A program made the translations under genes and the position numbers. Below, piece after piece: positions 44,986 to 55,539 of a stretch of DNA of 64,000 nt. A model generated the notes under the pieces. It worked only from the letters and a program-made list of their open reading frames with translations. It had not been told where the DNA came from and did not search any database. Source of the stretch: Hyposmocoma kahamanoa (lineage: Eukaryota > Arthropoda > Insecta > Lepidoptera > Cosmopterigidae); the NCBI RefSeq assembly GCF_003589595.1, contig NW_020653337.1:3861346-3925345 (forward strand), read 5' to 3'. The number at the start of each line of letters is the position of its first letter. Position 1 is the first letter of the stretch.

Positions 44986-45384
44986 GATGCTGCAACCAGG
45001 AAAGTGCAGACTACCTAACGCTTTAACTACTTACTGTAGAACTATCGTGTTTGGGCTCATTAATATCATAATCATTAATATCATAAATAAATAAATAAAT
45101 AAATAAATTAAATTGATCTCGACGACTTATTAGCTTACAGATGGTGACTTTTGGAGCACCTATTTTTAGATATCATTTTGTGTGATTGCTGTCTCGGCTT
45201 GTTAGTCAGGTTCATTTTAATTATAGAATAAACTATTACATGTCACATCATCATCGGCTTTTAAATGTTATTTATCCAAATTAAGGTGTTCCATATACTT
45301 TTTTTTTATATACGATGGAAATTGTCCACAGTCAACGATGTACGCGTCAATCCATACATGTATTTATTTATTTATTTCTTTCTC
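44986..45384. other. stretch without recognised gene; AAAT microsatellite
   Basis: Contains an (AAAT)n run at 45083-45108; otherwise nothing seen. Confidence 0.5.
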
Positions 45385-45497
45385 TTGTGAGTTTGGGTGT
45401 AATTTGTGATTGTCTATGTGTGCATCCATGGCACTCGCGACACAGGGTTTCCCTAGGGCGGGGCTATGTTGAGTGTGTACGTTATTATTATTATTAT
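45385..45497 (+). mobile_element. S1 SINE, 5'-truncated
   Basis: Starts inside the body ('cttgtgagtttgggtgtaat') and keeps 'gtctatgtgtgcatccatgg', 'ggggctatgttgagtgtgta' and an ATT tail; head and B box absent. Confidence 0.8.
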
Positions 45498-45887
45498 CTA
45501 TTATGACATTTTCTACAACAAACGTATTATATAAATAACTGGCTATTGTGTTCTTCATTAGATACAATTTTTATAGCCAACTAGAGATGAATAGTTATTG
45601 ATTACATACTAATATTTACCGTCATCTTGATCATAATTTCTTTGTTTTTATTGATTCTTTGGTTTTGTAAGACGTAAAGAATGGATTTCATTTACAATTC
45701 TTTGTACAAGTATTACACGTGTTAATATTTATGACACATTTTTTTCATGAAGTACGTTCCCCTCTTCTTCTTTTGCGGATATTTCTCTATTTCTTCTTAA
45801 TTTTGCTTACTGTCTTAGCCTTTTTTGGATTTCTCTAGTATCGAGTTTTCAGCTTATCAATTTTAGGGGCATTTTTATGTGACACCT

Positions 45888-46170
45888 AGTGACGGGACGA
45901 ACAAGTCGTGCGCCTTGTGGTAAGCGACACGCCTGTCCATTGCAGTTGCAGTGCCCCTCAGAGCTTTAAATCGCAAAAAGGGGGGCACTGCCACTGCGTC
46001 TGTCACCATGAGACATAAAAAGACAAGTCCCATGTGCCTGTAATTTAACCAGCACCCTTCAAAACCGGAACGTAGTAATGCTCACATTACTTACATTGCT
46101 TGGTGACAGAAATAGGTAAGGTGGCACGAGGACGAATTCTTTCACAATGAACTCTACTGCTACTAAAACT
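45888..46170 (-). repeat. R1 repeat, near full-length reference copy
   Basis: Reverse copy, well preserved from 'gtgacgggacgaacaagtcg' through 'ctttaaatcgcaaaaagggg', 'gtcaccatgagacataaaaa' and 'caagtcccatgtgcctgtaa' to 'cacaatgaactctactgcta'. A useful guide to the family's full extent (~280 bp). Confidence 0.85.
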
Positions 46171-46463
46171 AGGCTTCTGCAGCTTCTGCTATTTAACGGT
46201 TATTGTCGTTGTACTATTTGAGAGAGTCCAATTAATACTTGTAAAGGTAGATAATTACATGTAACATGTTTTGGTGGTGTTGTCCACAGCAGATGTAATA
46301 TCACGTAACAAGATACACAAGCACAGCAGAGATTTGTAAGGAGGATTACATAATGTGACACGGCTGTAGGAAATCGTGACAAATTCTTTGAACACGAGTC
46401 AATAATTTGTATGTCTTTTTAAAGAACAAAATGGTAAATTAAAAAGAACTAATTCCTAATAAC

Positions 46464-46878
46464 TATTGGTCGGATAATCGGATGCCTTTTACTTACAATT
46501 CGATTTTGCAGAATTTGATGGTTGATGAAATTATTGAATTGGTAAATAAATGTTTTTTAAGGTTATTTGTTATTTGGTGTAATATTTAAATAAACGTTTG
46601 TTTATTTAATTTAAAATGAAAAATTTAAAAACTTCCAGAAAAATGTTCGTAGCTTCCATGATACTTTACCGAAACTATCATTAAATTTGACACTTCCAAC
46701 TGTTCACAGACCTGCGATCCAATTATTCAAATCCTGGTCATTGTTATGCTTTTCCGGTATCCCGGGATTTAAAAGGTAAAATGTCCTTTAAGAAGTCACT
46801 TCCATGTTTAAATTTTTTTTAGGCAATTTAAAAAAAGGTGAAGTTAAAGTATAGAAACATCCTAATATCCGACCACTA
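46464..46878. mobile_element. possible hAT-type MITE
   Basis: Inverted ends TATTGGTCGGATAATCGGAT (left) and, reversed, TAGTGGTCGGATATTAGGAT (right) agree at 16 of 20 positions. Interior AT-rich with 'cggtatcccggga'. A convincing 8-bp duplication was not found, so the class is uncertain. Confidence 0.45.
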
Positions 46879-47513
46879 ATAACACATTATGATTTTTTTG
46901 TTTTATTGATTGTGTCCATTGTCACCATGACGTAATTGGTTGACGCAGGAGTTGCATACGTTCTGATATAATACGTAACAGAACTTTTGTGTACTTGCTC
47001 CAGAATTCACATCGCTAAACGGACAATATGATTGTTGGTAACAGCATCTGTCAGCGCATACGCAACAAAGTGTTTTAGTAGTGCGAATGAACGTTAGTCT
47101 CGCAAGGCCAACATTGATGTTTACATCGGTTTACTGCTTAGCACGTGTTGTAATATTAATTGTTAAGGTAATGAGTCGCCTAACTAAAGCAATATCTTTT
47201 TGCCGTCTTGCTATGTCCTCTGTTATAGATATTGAAAACCGTACCAACCTATTTAACCTAGTTTCTTAAATTATTGCTTATAGATGTGTTAACTGTAGGT
47301 AGAGTTTTATTTGTTTACTTAAATTGTATTTTATGTCCTTCACTGTAAAGATTATCTTTTGTCACAATTATGGTTTTTATTTTTGTATAGTATGTAGAAT
47401 AACAAGTACGTTTATACCCTTAACAGATTCTTCTCCTAATTTGACCTATTTACATTCTCTTTTCCTTCGTAGTTTAGTAATGTGTGACTGAATGTCTTTT
47501 TCTTTGTCCTCAG
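46879..47513 (+). other. presumed intron upstream of the TBC exon
   Basis: Ends in a pyrimidine-rich tract and AG ('tctttttctttgtcctcag') directly before the exon. No other exon was recognised upstream in this window. Confidence 0.5.
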
Positions 47514-47718
47514 GTGTTCGGCACAGTGGAATTGCCGGATAAGCCAATTATGCTGCCTCCGTTTGTGGAGGCAACACACTGCCTCGGCTACCACCTGACC
47601 CGCAAAGGGCGGGCCGTGGCTGACAGAGTCGTCTCAGTCCTGGGTTATGCCTGCCCGGACATCACATACAGCCCTAGTCTTTACCCCATCACAGCCGCTT
47701 TGCTGCACTTCATGCCTG
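47514..47718 (+). CDS. sky: internal exon of a TBC1D24/Skywalker-like Rab-GAP
   Basis: The 205-nt exon starts in phase 0 after a strong acceptor (…tttgtcctcag) and ends one base into a codon before the donor gtgagt. It encodes 68 residues including LPPFVEATHCLGYHLT, RKGRAVADRVVSVLG and CPDITYSPSLYPITAALLHF. This matches, by recall, the part of the TBC domain of human TBC1D24 and fly Skywalker that precedes the arginine-finger region. Those proteins are TBC-domain regulators linked to Rab35 and synaptic-vesicle traffic and carry a C-terminal TLDc domain. Codon use is clearly GC-richer than the surroundings. The next exon should begin by completing a G-started codon, probably Glu. Neighbouring exons were not found within 16 kb downstream, so introns are long or exons lie outside. 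Confidence 0.85.
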
Positions 47719-50700
47719 GTGAGTGTATTATCATTTTCTTTTAACCTAGTTACAATAACAGCATTTAAGAAATTTTTTCATTCAAGTGTACAAGAGCAGA
47801 TTTGCCTAAAAGGACTGTTAACTTTTAAATAACAATTTTAAATAATTTAACTCACATCAGTTAATTTATTCATGATTTCGCTTGTAAAAACTTCTGTTGG
47901 AGGAGAAATTCCGAGATTTAAGATTTGTTTTATTTAGCTCGATCGCCTAGGGAAATTATTTGCGATCTCAAAAATGACATTATACAGGTAATCTTCCTAC
48001 AGTAAAACTACGTCACAAATACAGCGCTTTTATAATTTCATAATTTAGTCAACGTTCAAAATTAGAAATTCTACCTTCATTACACTTTCCGTTTTATGTA
48101 ACTCCGGTGTCCATTAGAAATTGTAATCTAATCCCTGAAAAGGTCTCGTCCTCAGATAACATTGCTTGCCATTAGCACCTTTGTTTATACATAATTACAG
48201 TGTACGTTGCCAAGTAAATTGATTTTTGAATAATTTAATCCTCATATATCTAGTACGATCTTTCCAAATCGTATTATCGTAAACGCTCGTTGAAGTTTGT
48301 CTTGGAAATTGACAAACTTAATTTATTAGCGTTGTCTTATCTTTTACACGATATTCAAGCTATTTTTTAATTTCCCCATGATTTAACGTCAATCTTATTT
48401 CTGCTGTGATAGAATCTGTCAATATTGGAACTGAAAGTTTGCTAATTAGCAATCTGTACTTAAAGAGTTATGTGACGTTGTGGTAATTAATTCGTGTAAC
48501 AACATCCAGAACTGTATTAGAAACCGTTTGAAGTCAGGTAAGTGTTGATTTTAGTTCAAAATAATTATGTATTTTATTATCTCAAGGACCTTCAACACTT
48601 GTATGGGTTTGCCAAGTATTTTGTTGTATTTTTAAAGCGTACTTTCCGTCGTATATCGTCACGTTTATTATGAATGAAAAGAAAGTTACTTACTAAAAGC
48701 CATTCAGAGTTGTAGGTTTGGTGTTGTGATGCAAATTACACTTTTACTTCAAAATTGTAAGTTACTTCTATTAGTCTGTGACCTGTGAAATTAAATTATA
48801 CAATGTCTATACCAAGTCTCGTTTTCGCCATTAGCGTTTCACTTATTTTATTAATGACACTATTAGACCGTTTATTTTTAAACATCAATTAATTTCCCTC
48901 ATTAAACCCGTCCATGGTCCTGACACTCCGAATGGAAGTTGTTAATTTTATAGCCGCGGTTGGCTCGCTTTATTATAATGCTTTTACTCTCCCACGCTTT
49001 AGTGATTATCGTAACCGTCATCGAGACTAAAAACTCATAAACGATCGATATATCGTTTCATAATCCGAGTTTATTGCTTTTTTCTTTGTTTACGCAATGT
49101 ATATTTGAATCCAAGATTAATTGTTGACAATACAGCATATTTCATTCGTGTTATTGTTTACGGTAACTGTTTCGATAAGCGTGCGTAGTGTGTTCTTGGT
49201 TTACTTTCGTTAAGTGCCTGTAAGGTCACAAAAGGACAAGTCACGACTATTATTGTAATAAAAATCTAGTCAATTCATAACTATCAAAGGCAATTTATTT
49301 CTGCAGTCAGGTAACAACCGGTTAAATAAAACATCCTTCCAATTCCCGAGCTGAGGCGTCACGAAAATTTACTGTCGCTCTCGCCTTAATTCAGTAATGA
49401 GTGCGGGGGGGCGATAATTGAACCCGGCAATAGGCAAATTGCCGGAGCTGTCTCTCCCGGCCATATCTGCTGCCACCACTTCTGCTTCATAGTCCAATTT
49501 AGAATCTTCAACTACATCATAAGGCTCACTATTCTTTGTCCCTGTATGTCATCTGACAACAATGTTATCATAATCTAAATTGTGCTCTATGACGTGGTTA
49601 GTAAGCTCGTTATACAATGATGAAGTGCGTTCGCACGACGGCTCGTCTACGCGCGACGCAGATTTGCATCGAGTCCGTCGCGCTGTCAATTCTGTTCGTC
49701 TCACTTCCTCAGCCGCAAGTTTACATATAATTGCTTGGAATGCGACCAGATACGAATTCGATCAATATTGGTGCCGGTTATTTTCGTATACGCTGCAGAA
49801 TCATCAATCTCAATAAAGGTTTCAACTGTTTTAAGTTTCACGTCTTCAGTTTTGTATTCAACTATGTTTGTAGAAAATTGGAGTGCAGATACATAGTTAC
49901 CTTTGCACACGGACGTTTCATTTGTTAGTTGGGGACGTCACTTGACACGTGAGATGGCGGGTCAAGAGGGCGACAGTGTCAATTTGGCCGCCGGATGACT
50001 AAGTGACAATTTCCTCCAACGTCCTCTACAATGCCCTATGTTACACAAAAGCATATTTTAATGTCATAACCAAAAATGTACCAAACCATGGCTTTTTATT
50101 GTTAATTTCTGTTATCGCACCATCGCAACCTACAGTGTCATTATGACAGTTGTTCGACACGACTACTATTACCGATACGCGGTACATCGTAAACAATGCA
50201 TTAATTAATATCACGAGACAAAAGAACACAGGTGTTTAACAATGTAGTTTCAGAGGAACTGGATTGTTTTGTGTGTGGAGTCACCAGGGAACATGTTATC
50301 TTGATAGATTACTCTATCCGGAGCAATGCTAGGCTCGCGTTACTCGTTTATTAGTCCGTGCGGTGTAGTAGTTGGGTATTTCTACGCCCCTATATGGTAT
50401 ATTTGCGCCCCGGTTTAACCTCCCTAAATTGCTACACGAGGTTATATCTCGCATATCGCATATTTATGTTGAACATCATTATGCATTTGTTGACAGGAAA
50501 ATTAATTATCGAATTCATTATTATGTAGTTTTCTCGTAAATAAATAAATGCTTCAGTCGATTTAGACTAGACTAATTTCTTGGCAGATATCACGTTCAAA
50601 ACATTTTAATTGGCAGTTGTGTTCACTATCTTTACATTTATCTGCCCAGTATTGTTTATGTTTATAATTGTTTTGTGTAGTCTATTGTCTTTGCCTATTA

Positions 50701-50915
50701 CGTTGGAATAAAGCGTTACACGTATTGCCCTACAATATACTTTATAATTTACTTATATTGTCAAACGCGTGTACGTCATTTTTATCTTTATTTGTTACAC
50801 AACTTTCGGCAAATAAAAGCTTGTCAGAACATGTGTCGTTTAGGAAAGGACAGTGTTAATATGTTACTTAAATTACTTGTTAATAAAGCAATATAGTACG
50901 TATTATGTCTATATA
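47719..50915 (+). other. presumed intron downstream of the TBC exon
   Basis: Starts with the donor gtgagt. No exon continuing the TBC domain was recognised. A CpG-rich patch at 49618-49725 ('cgcacgacggctcgtctacg') has an open frame but no recognisable product. Confidence 0.5.
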
Positions 50916-51182
50916 GTAGCAGCACTCACCTTGTGAAAGAGTTCATCTGCGGCCTTGCGGTGATATGAGCATTACTGCGTTACAGTTTTGAAGCTTCAGG
51001 GTGCTAGTAAAACTATAGGCGCATGTGACTTGCAAACTTTGCCTTAGGGGACGTGCGCAGCGGCAGAGCCTCTCACATCTTGGCGATTGAAAACTTTGAG
51101 TGGCACTGCAATTGTTTTATGGATAGGCGTGTAGCTTACCATCGGGCCCAAGACTTGTTCGTACCGTCACTTTTTACAATTA
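50916..51182 (+). repeat. R1 repeat, diverged full-length copy
   Basis: From 'tagtagcagcactcaccttg' through 'gcattactgcgttacagttt' and 'gcactgcaattgttttatgg' to 'acttgttcgtaccgtcactt'. Confidence 0.8.
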
Positions 51183-51319
51183 ATCTTCGAGCAATTAATT
51201 TTCCGTGTAGTACGAACAACGGCACAGCAGACTACACATTTTTGTTCGAAAATCGCCTCCAGTGCAACGGAACAAGATACGTCAATGTGTAGCTTGATGT
51301 GCTGGCGTGTGTACTATAA

Positions 51320-52700
51320 TAGAGGGCTGTAGCTCAGATGCGGTGCGAGAGGTACTTTTAATAATATAAAACCTGGATCATCTTAAAACTTTGGTTTATT
51401 TTACCATTTTCATGTTTAGGGTTACAAATCAATAATCTTACTATGATATGTCAAGATCCTCCCTTATTTTCTTAGCGTTCCAAATACAAACTATAATCAT
51501 TACCTATGTTCAGCCAGCAATTCTACTCATAGAGTACAGCCTAGTCTACATCCCTCTTCCTCACAGCTGAAGGGGTGAACATCCCTAGCTGATGGTCTAC
51601 CTATGATAGGCAACTTACATCTGCGATCAGCCTTTACTACAGGCTAGCCACACACTGCTCGGAAGTCACTAACTTACCAACAAGTAAACCACCGAGGAGG
51701 CTATGGCTTTGGTCTGCCAAAAACCTATCCAAAAAGACAGACCATGACCACATCCTAAACAAACAAATCAAAAAAAAAATATAATTACTCGCTATCCTAG
51801 CTAAATAGGGAACCTGACTAAACCCTAACACTTTATTTCATCGACCCTAAACTGGCTGAACGACCCTATCAAACTTCTAAACATTGCTACAAAACTATTT
51901 CCCTAAACTCCCTAAACCTAAGCTATTTCCAACGCGCATGCTGCCACCACGACGACACAGGCTTGAACATCCATCGGACGATCACTGGGTTACATCACTA
52001 TTGATCTCCCAGCTGCCTTAGTCCTCATTTTGCAGCTATCACGTTCCATCAGCTTCACTTGCTATCTTTAACCAAACAAAAACCAACCCACATATAACGC
52101 CAACAACATATTCTAACTACATATCCTAAGACACATATGGGATGGGGATATATCCCATATGAAAGACGTCTAATTAATTAAATAAATATATTTTCCCAGA
52201 ATGCAGACAGTCCTTGATCAACTGGAGGGATGAGCAGGAACTATTCGCACATACAGGACAATATATCTATCAAATTTAAAAAAATAAACAAGAACAAATA
52301 AGTTTTATCTGTTTGATGGTGTATCTTCTCCTCCCTTCCTTCCAAGTCTGCATGTACAGGAAAATATTAATTTTTCTCCAAATATTCCTCGTAACGTCAA
52401 TGTGGTTCCACATGAAAAGAAAACATAAACGATTAATTAACCTAATAGAAAACAAGAAAACATTAAATTATCTCCTAAAGAACTTTTTCATCCTATTCAC
52501 ATGGACTAGATCCTGCCTACCCAATCTATTCCTATTTACACCCACTTTTCTTATAATATAATTAACCCTACTTAATCGACCTATTACTCTATATGGCCCT
52601 TTAAATAATCTAGCTAATTTCATACTCCTATTAGAAATTCTCCTAGGACAATATAACATTATCAAGTCCCCTGGCTGATACACAACTGCGCCTCCACCAT
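51320..52700 (-). mobile_element. Ty3/gypsy-type LTR retrotransposon remnant
   Basis: Minus-strand 52683-52468 encodes the integrase C-terminus (next entry). Beyond it a purine-rich tract on the minus strand (52324-52345) could be the polypurine tract. The following ~900 bp (51380-52300 on this strand) has a base composition unlike its surroundings, rich in 'ccta' words, and may be LTR. I could not fix TG...CA ends or a duplication. gag, protease, reverse transcriptase and most of integrase are missing. Confidence 0.55.
52468..52683 (-). pseudogene. gypsy-type integrase C-terminal fragment (GPF/Y region)
   Basis: 71 codons open to the stop. YQPGDLIMLY at the start and KGPYRVIGRL in the middle are the hallmarks of the chromatin-side tail of Ty3/gypsy integrases, and LVHVNRMKKF is the usual ending. 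The catalytic core (zinc finger, DDE residues) would lie at higher coordinates but is absent; the frame runs ~15 codons further before similarity stops at a palindrome (52701). Confidence 0.8.
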
Positions 52701-52740
52701 TACGCCAAAGAAATGTAGGTACCTACATTTCTTTGGCGTA
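52701..52740. repeat. 40-bp perfect palindrome
   Basis: 'tacgccaaagaaatgtaggt' followed exactly by its reverse complement, with GGTACC at the axis. It sits where the gypsy pol similarity ends. Confidence 0.9.
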
Positions 52741-53184
52741 CATAAAACTTGTAAACCGAACTTTTATAGTACCTTGAAATATTTTGCGCCCCACACCCGA
52801 TTACATTACAGTGTTTTTCACAGATGTGCGTTCAAATCATTCAAATTATCAAACATTGTTTTTTTTTTGTTCATGTTATTATTTTTAAACGCAGCCGTGA
52901 TACCGATACTGCTCCGTTATCACCAATCGAACTGAATCTTTGTTTTTTGATGTTTGATGACATTGGCGAAAGAGCATCTCAAGGTATTATTATTTTTTTT
53001 ATTAATCTTGAGTTTGTTCACGTGAATTTCTTATCTCTCAATGTGATGATTGTTTATTTTTTAATTATCGGATCCTATTATGTATTATATTTCTGTTAAA
53101 TATTATTTTCTTAATTAGCTTTTGACCTTGGCGTAATAATATGATAAAGGCGGTTATGAGTATCATCTTTTTTGACAACCTTTG
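52741..53184. other. stretch without recognised gene
   Basis: T-rich; the ORF at 52824 is driven by composition. Confidence 0.4.
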
Positions 53185-53265
53185 TCGCCTGGCGGTGTGC
53201 ATTATGTGCGTTGGATGAGGAGGTCCCGGGGTCGATTCCTGGCGAGACCAATTAATAATATACAA
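53185..53265 (+). mobile_element. S2 tRNA-like SINE head
   Basis: 'gtcgcctggcggtgtgcatt' and 'gatgaggaggtcccggggtc' + 'gattcctggc' match the heads of the reversed S2 copies at 36756 and 57612. Confidence 0.6.
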
Positions 53266-53355
53266 TTTTCTAAATTGGTTGTAGCTGTTTTTTCTTTCAA
53301 ATTTCCTAGTTTGATGCCATGTAATTGTAGTAGTTGTTTGCCACATTATTATCAT

Positions 53356-53580
53356 TGGAGGAGGTTCTCAATCTGATTCAATGTTTTTTTTATGTATGTT
53401 ACGCGATAACTCCGGCAACTTTTGTGAACCGATTTTGTTGATTCTTTTTTTGTTGGAAATAGTGTACCTCAGAAGTAGTCCCACTTAAGTTTGAAGAAAA
53501 TATTTCACCTTTAAGGGTAGCAAACTAGGGGATGAATGACTTTTGAGGTCGGTTTTTTTAATACCTACTCTGTACTGAGT
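53356..53580 (+). repeat. R2 repeat, internally deleted, 3' end intact
   Basis: 'ggaggaggttctcaatctga', 'cgcgataactccgg', 'gtgaaccgatttt', 'agggtagcaaactaggggat' and the end 'cttttgaggtcggttttttt', then 'ctactctgtactgag'. Confidence 0.75.
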
Positions 53581-53704
53581 TTATATATTATATAATCTAT
53601 AAACTATTTCATTCCTACTTAAAAGTTTTTACATCTGTTTTGGTTTTGCACAAATCGCACCCTTAATGGCTAATAAAATCACAAATTTGACAACATTGTA
53701 TTTA

Positions 53705-53985
53705 ATAATTATACAAAGATCAAACACTCAGAGAAAAAAATCATTCGATCCGGCCGGATTTGAACCGGCGTCTTCTAGCATACCGTGCCAGCCGCTATAC
53801 TAACTAAGCCAACTAAATCAAATTCAAAGACACGACAACAAACACATAGAAAAATTCGTGAGGTCCGCGGGTTCGTTCCGTTGCTTAGTTGGTATAGCGT
53901 CTGGCACGGTATGCTTGAAGACGTTGGTTCGAATCCGGCCGGATCGAAGGATTTTTTCTGAGTGTTCGATCTTTGTATTAATATA
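53705..53985. mobile_element. head-to-head pair of tRNA-derived repeat copies
   Basis: Right copy (+, 53878-53985): A box 'ttagttggtatagcg', B box 'ttggttcgaatccggccgga', then 'gagtgttcgatctttgtatt'. Left copy (-, 53705-53811) is its reverse complement over ~107 bp with ~85-90% identity, including the non-tRNA tail. A 66-bp spacer separates them. The tRNA part lacks a paired acceptor stem, so a SINE or tRNA pseudogene pair is more likely than functional tRNAs. Confidence 0.75.
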
Positions 53986-54984
53986 ATAAAATAAAAAATC
54001 TAAATATTGTATTTGATATGAAAAATGATGTATTAGTTTCATTTCGTATTTTGTCAGTTTCCAAAAAAAAAATTATTTATTAATTTTAAATTTCGCACTA
54101 TATTATTGTAAGTGCAACATGAAAGACGATATGAGCCAATCTCGAAGAAATAGCCTAACCCTTTTGCTTGAGCTATGTTTCAGAAAATGCTTATCACGTC
54201 GATTGTTACTATACAAGATTAAATGATAATGATCGAACATTGTTAAAAAAAAACACATTTTAAGTCTTGTGATGAATGTAAACAGTAAAATCGACATAAA
54301 CTAGGCACAGTTAGTGGTTGGCGCGTCGCCAGCCGCTCGTATTGATCTAGAATCTGTGCTACCGTTACGGATCCGAGCCTACTTGTTACCATAATGATGC
54401 TACATGCTACAGATAAGCTCATAGATACTCGATAGGTATTTTCCAATTTTATTAGTTAAATCGGCAACTTTAAACTAAAAATGAACGTAGAAAATAATGA
54501 GAAATGTCTTCTTGTGTATTTATATATTACAGCTCTACTGTATGTATAGATACACGTATAGATATATATGTAATATAGCAGTAAGGAGCGACGTAGAGTT
54601 GTTAAAATAAAATATGAATTAATTATTGTTTCGAATTCCGGATTTCCGGAAATGGTTTTAATGCATCGTGCGACAAAACTACGACTGACTTTTTACCAAA
54701 ACAGAGAATAAAAAATTTACGAGAATGGTCACTCTCCGCTTCTCCGTAGGTTTCGATATTTCATAATCACGGAACGGCAACATTTGCCAGTAGAACTTTT
54801 GAAAATTTCATTTACGAGGGGAATTTTAACACATTATAGTTTGCATGAGAATGGTTGAGATCGCGATCTAAACATATTTTATTTAAATTCAAAAATACTC
54901 TTTGACAGATGTTCACAATTTCGAACCACTAGTAGAAATGTCGTATCTTAAAAGGAAAATGTTCACACTAGATTATTGTAATAC
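53986..54984. other. stretch without recognised gene
   Basis: No coding ORF or known repeat seen. Confidence 0.4.
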
Positions 54985-55375
54985 AATAGAATAGAATTTA
55001 TTTCGGACCATGATCCATAATAATGTTAGTAATACAGTAAATTTTACTTACGTGCTATGGTTAGTACAATACAAAATTACTTAATTTTAGTGAGAAGTGA
55101 GTCTAGACCACTACCCTACGCACGTGTAGTTGCACCCAATGTAGTTGGTAGGGGCAGTCCATCCTATTGGCAACAACGGTTAGGATGCTATTAGCGCTGC
55201 CGCGTACACGCATCATAAGTGAGGCAGCCTTCTTGCGCATAATGGCTTGAAAGCCATCTGTGTGCGCCTCCGTGAACATGCCGGATGCACTACAGTGTCG
55301 CGGCAGCCCCATCAGCATCCTAAAAGCAATACTTTTTATTAAAAAAGATACTGCTGGACGCTTAAACAACACGAA
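54985..55375 (-). mobile_element. L4 LINE 3' end with ORF C-terminus
   Basis: The minus frame at 55372-55103 contains AFRMLMGLPRHCSASGMF and IMRKKAASLMMRVRGS, then SILTVVANRMDCPYQ. This is a familiar C-terminal region of insect non-LTR polyproteins beyond the reverse transcriptase. A 3' UTR with an 'aataaattctattctattgt' end on the minus strand follows. 5'-truncated. Confidence 0.75.
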
Positions 55376-55539
55376 AAAGTGCCATTTTTGACGGCTTTAC
55401 CCATGTATGGATATTTATCTTCACAAATCGAATAAAGAGAGGAATTTCTTTCATCCGGAAATCCTGAATTCGAAAAAGGTAATCAATCCACACTCAATGC
55501 TTTGGTTTTGACTTTGCTGTCGGGATATCGTTATGGTCA

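Noticed and set aside
53877..53948. Functional tRNA gene
   Set aside because: A and B boxes are clear, but the acceptor stem does not pair and the neighbouring inverted copy shares non-tRNA tail sequence, so a SINE or pseudogene fits better.
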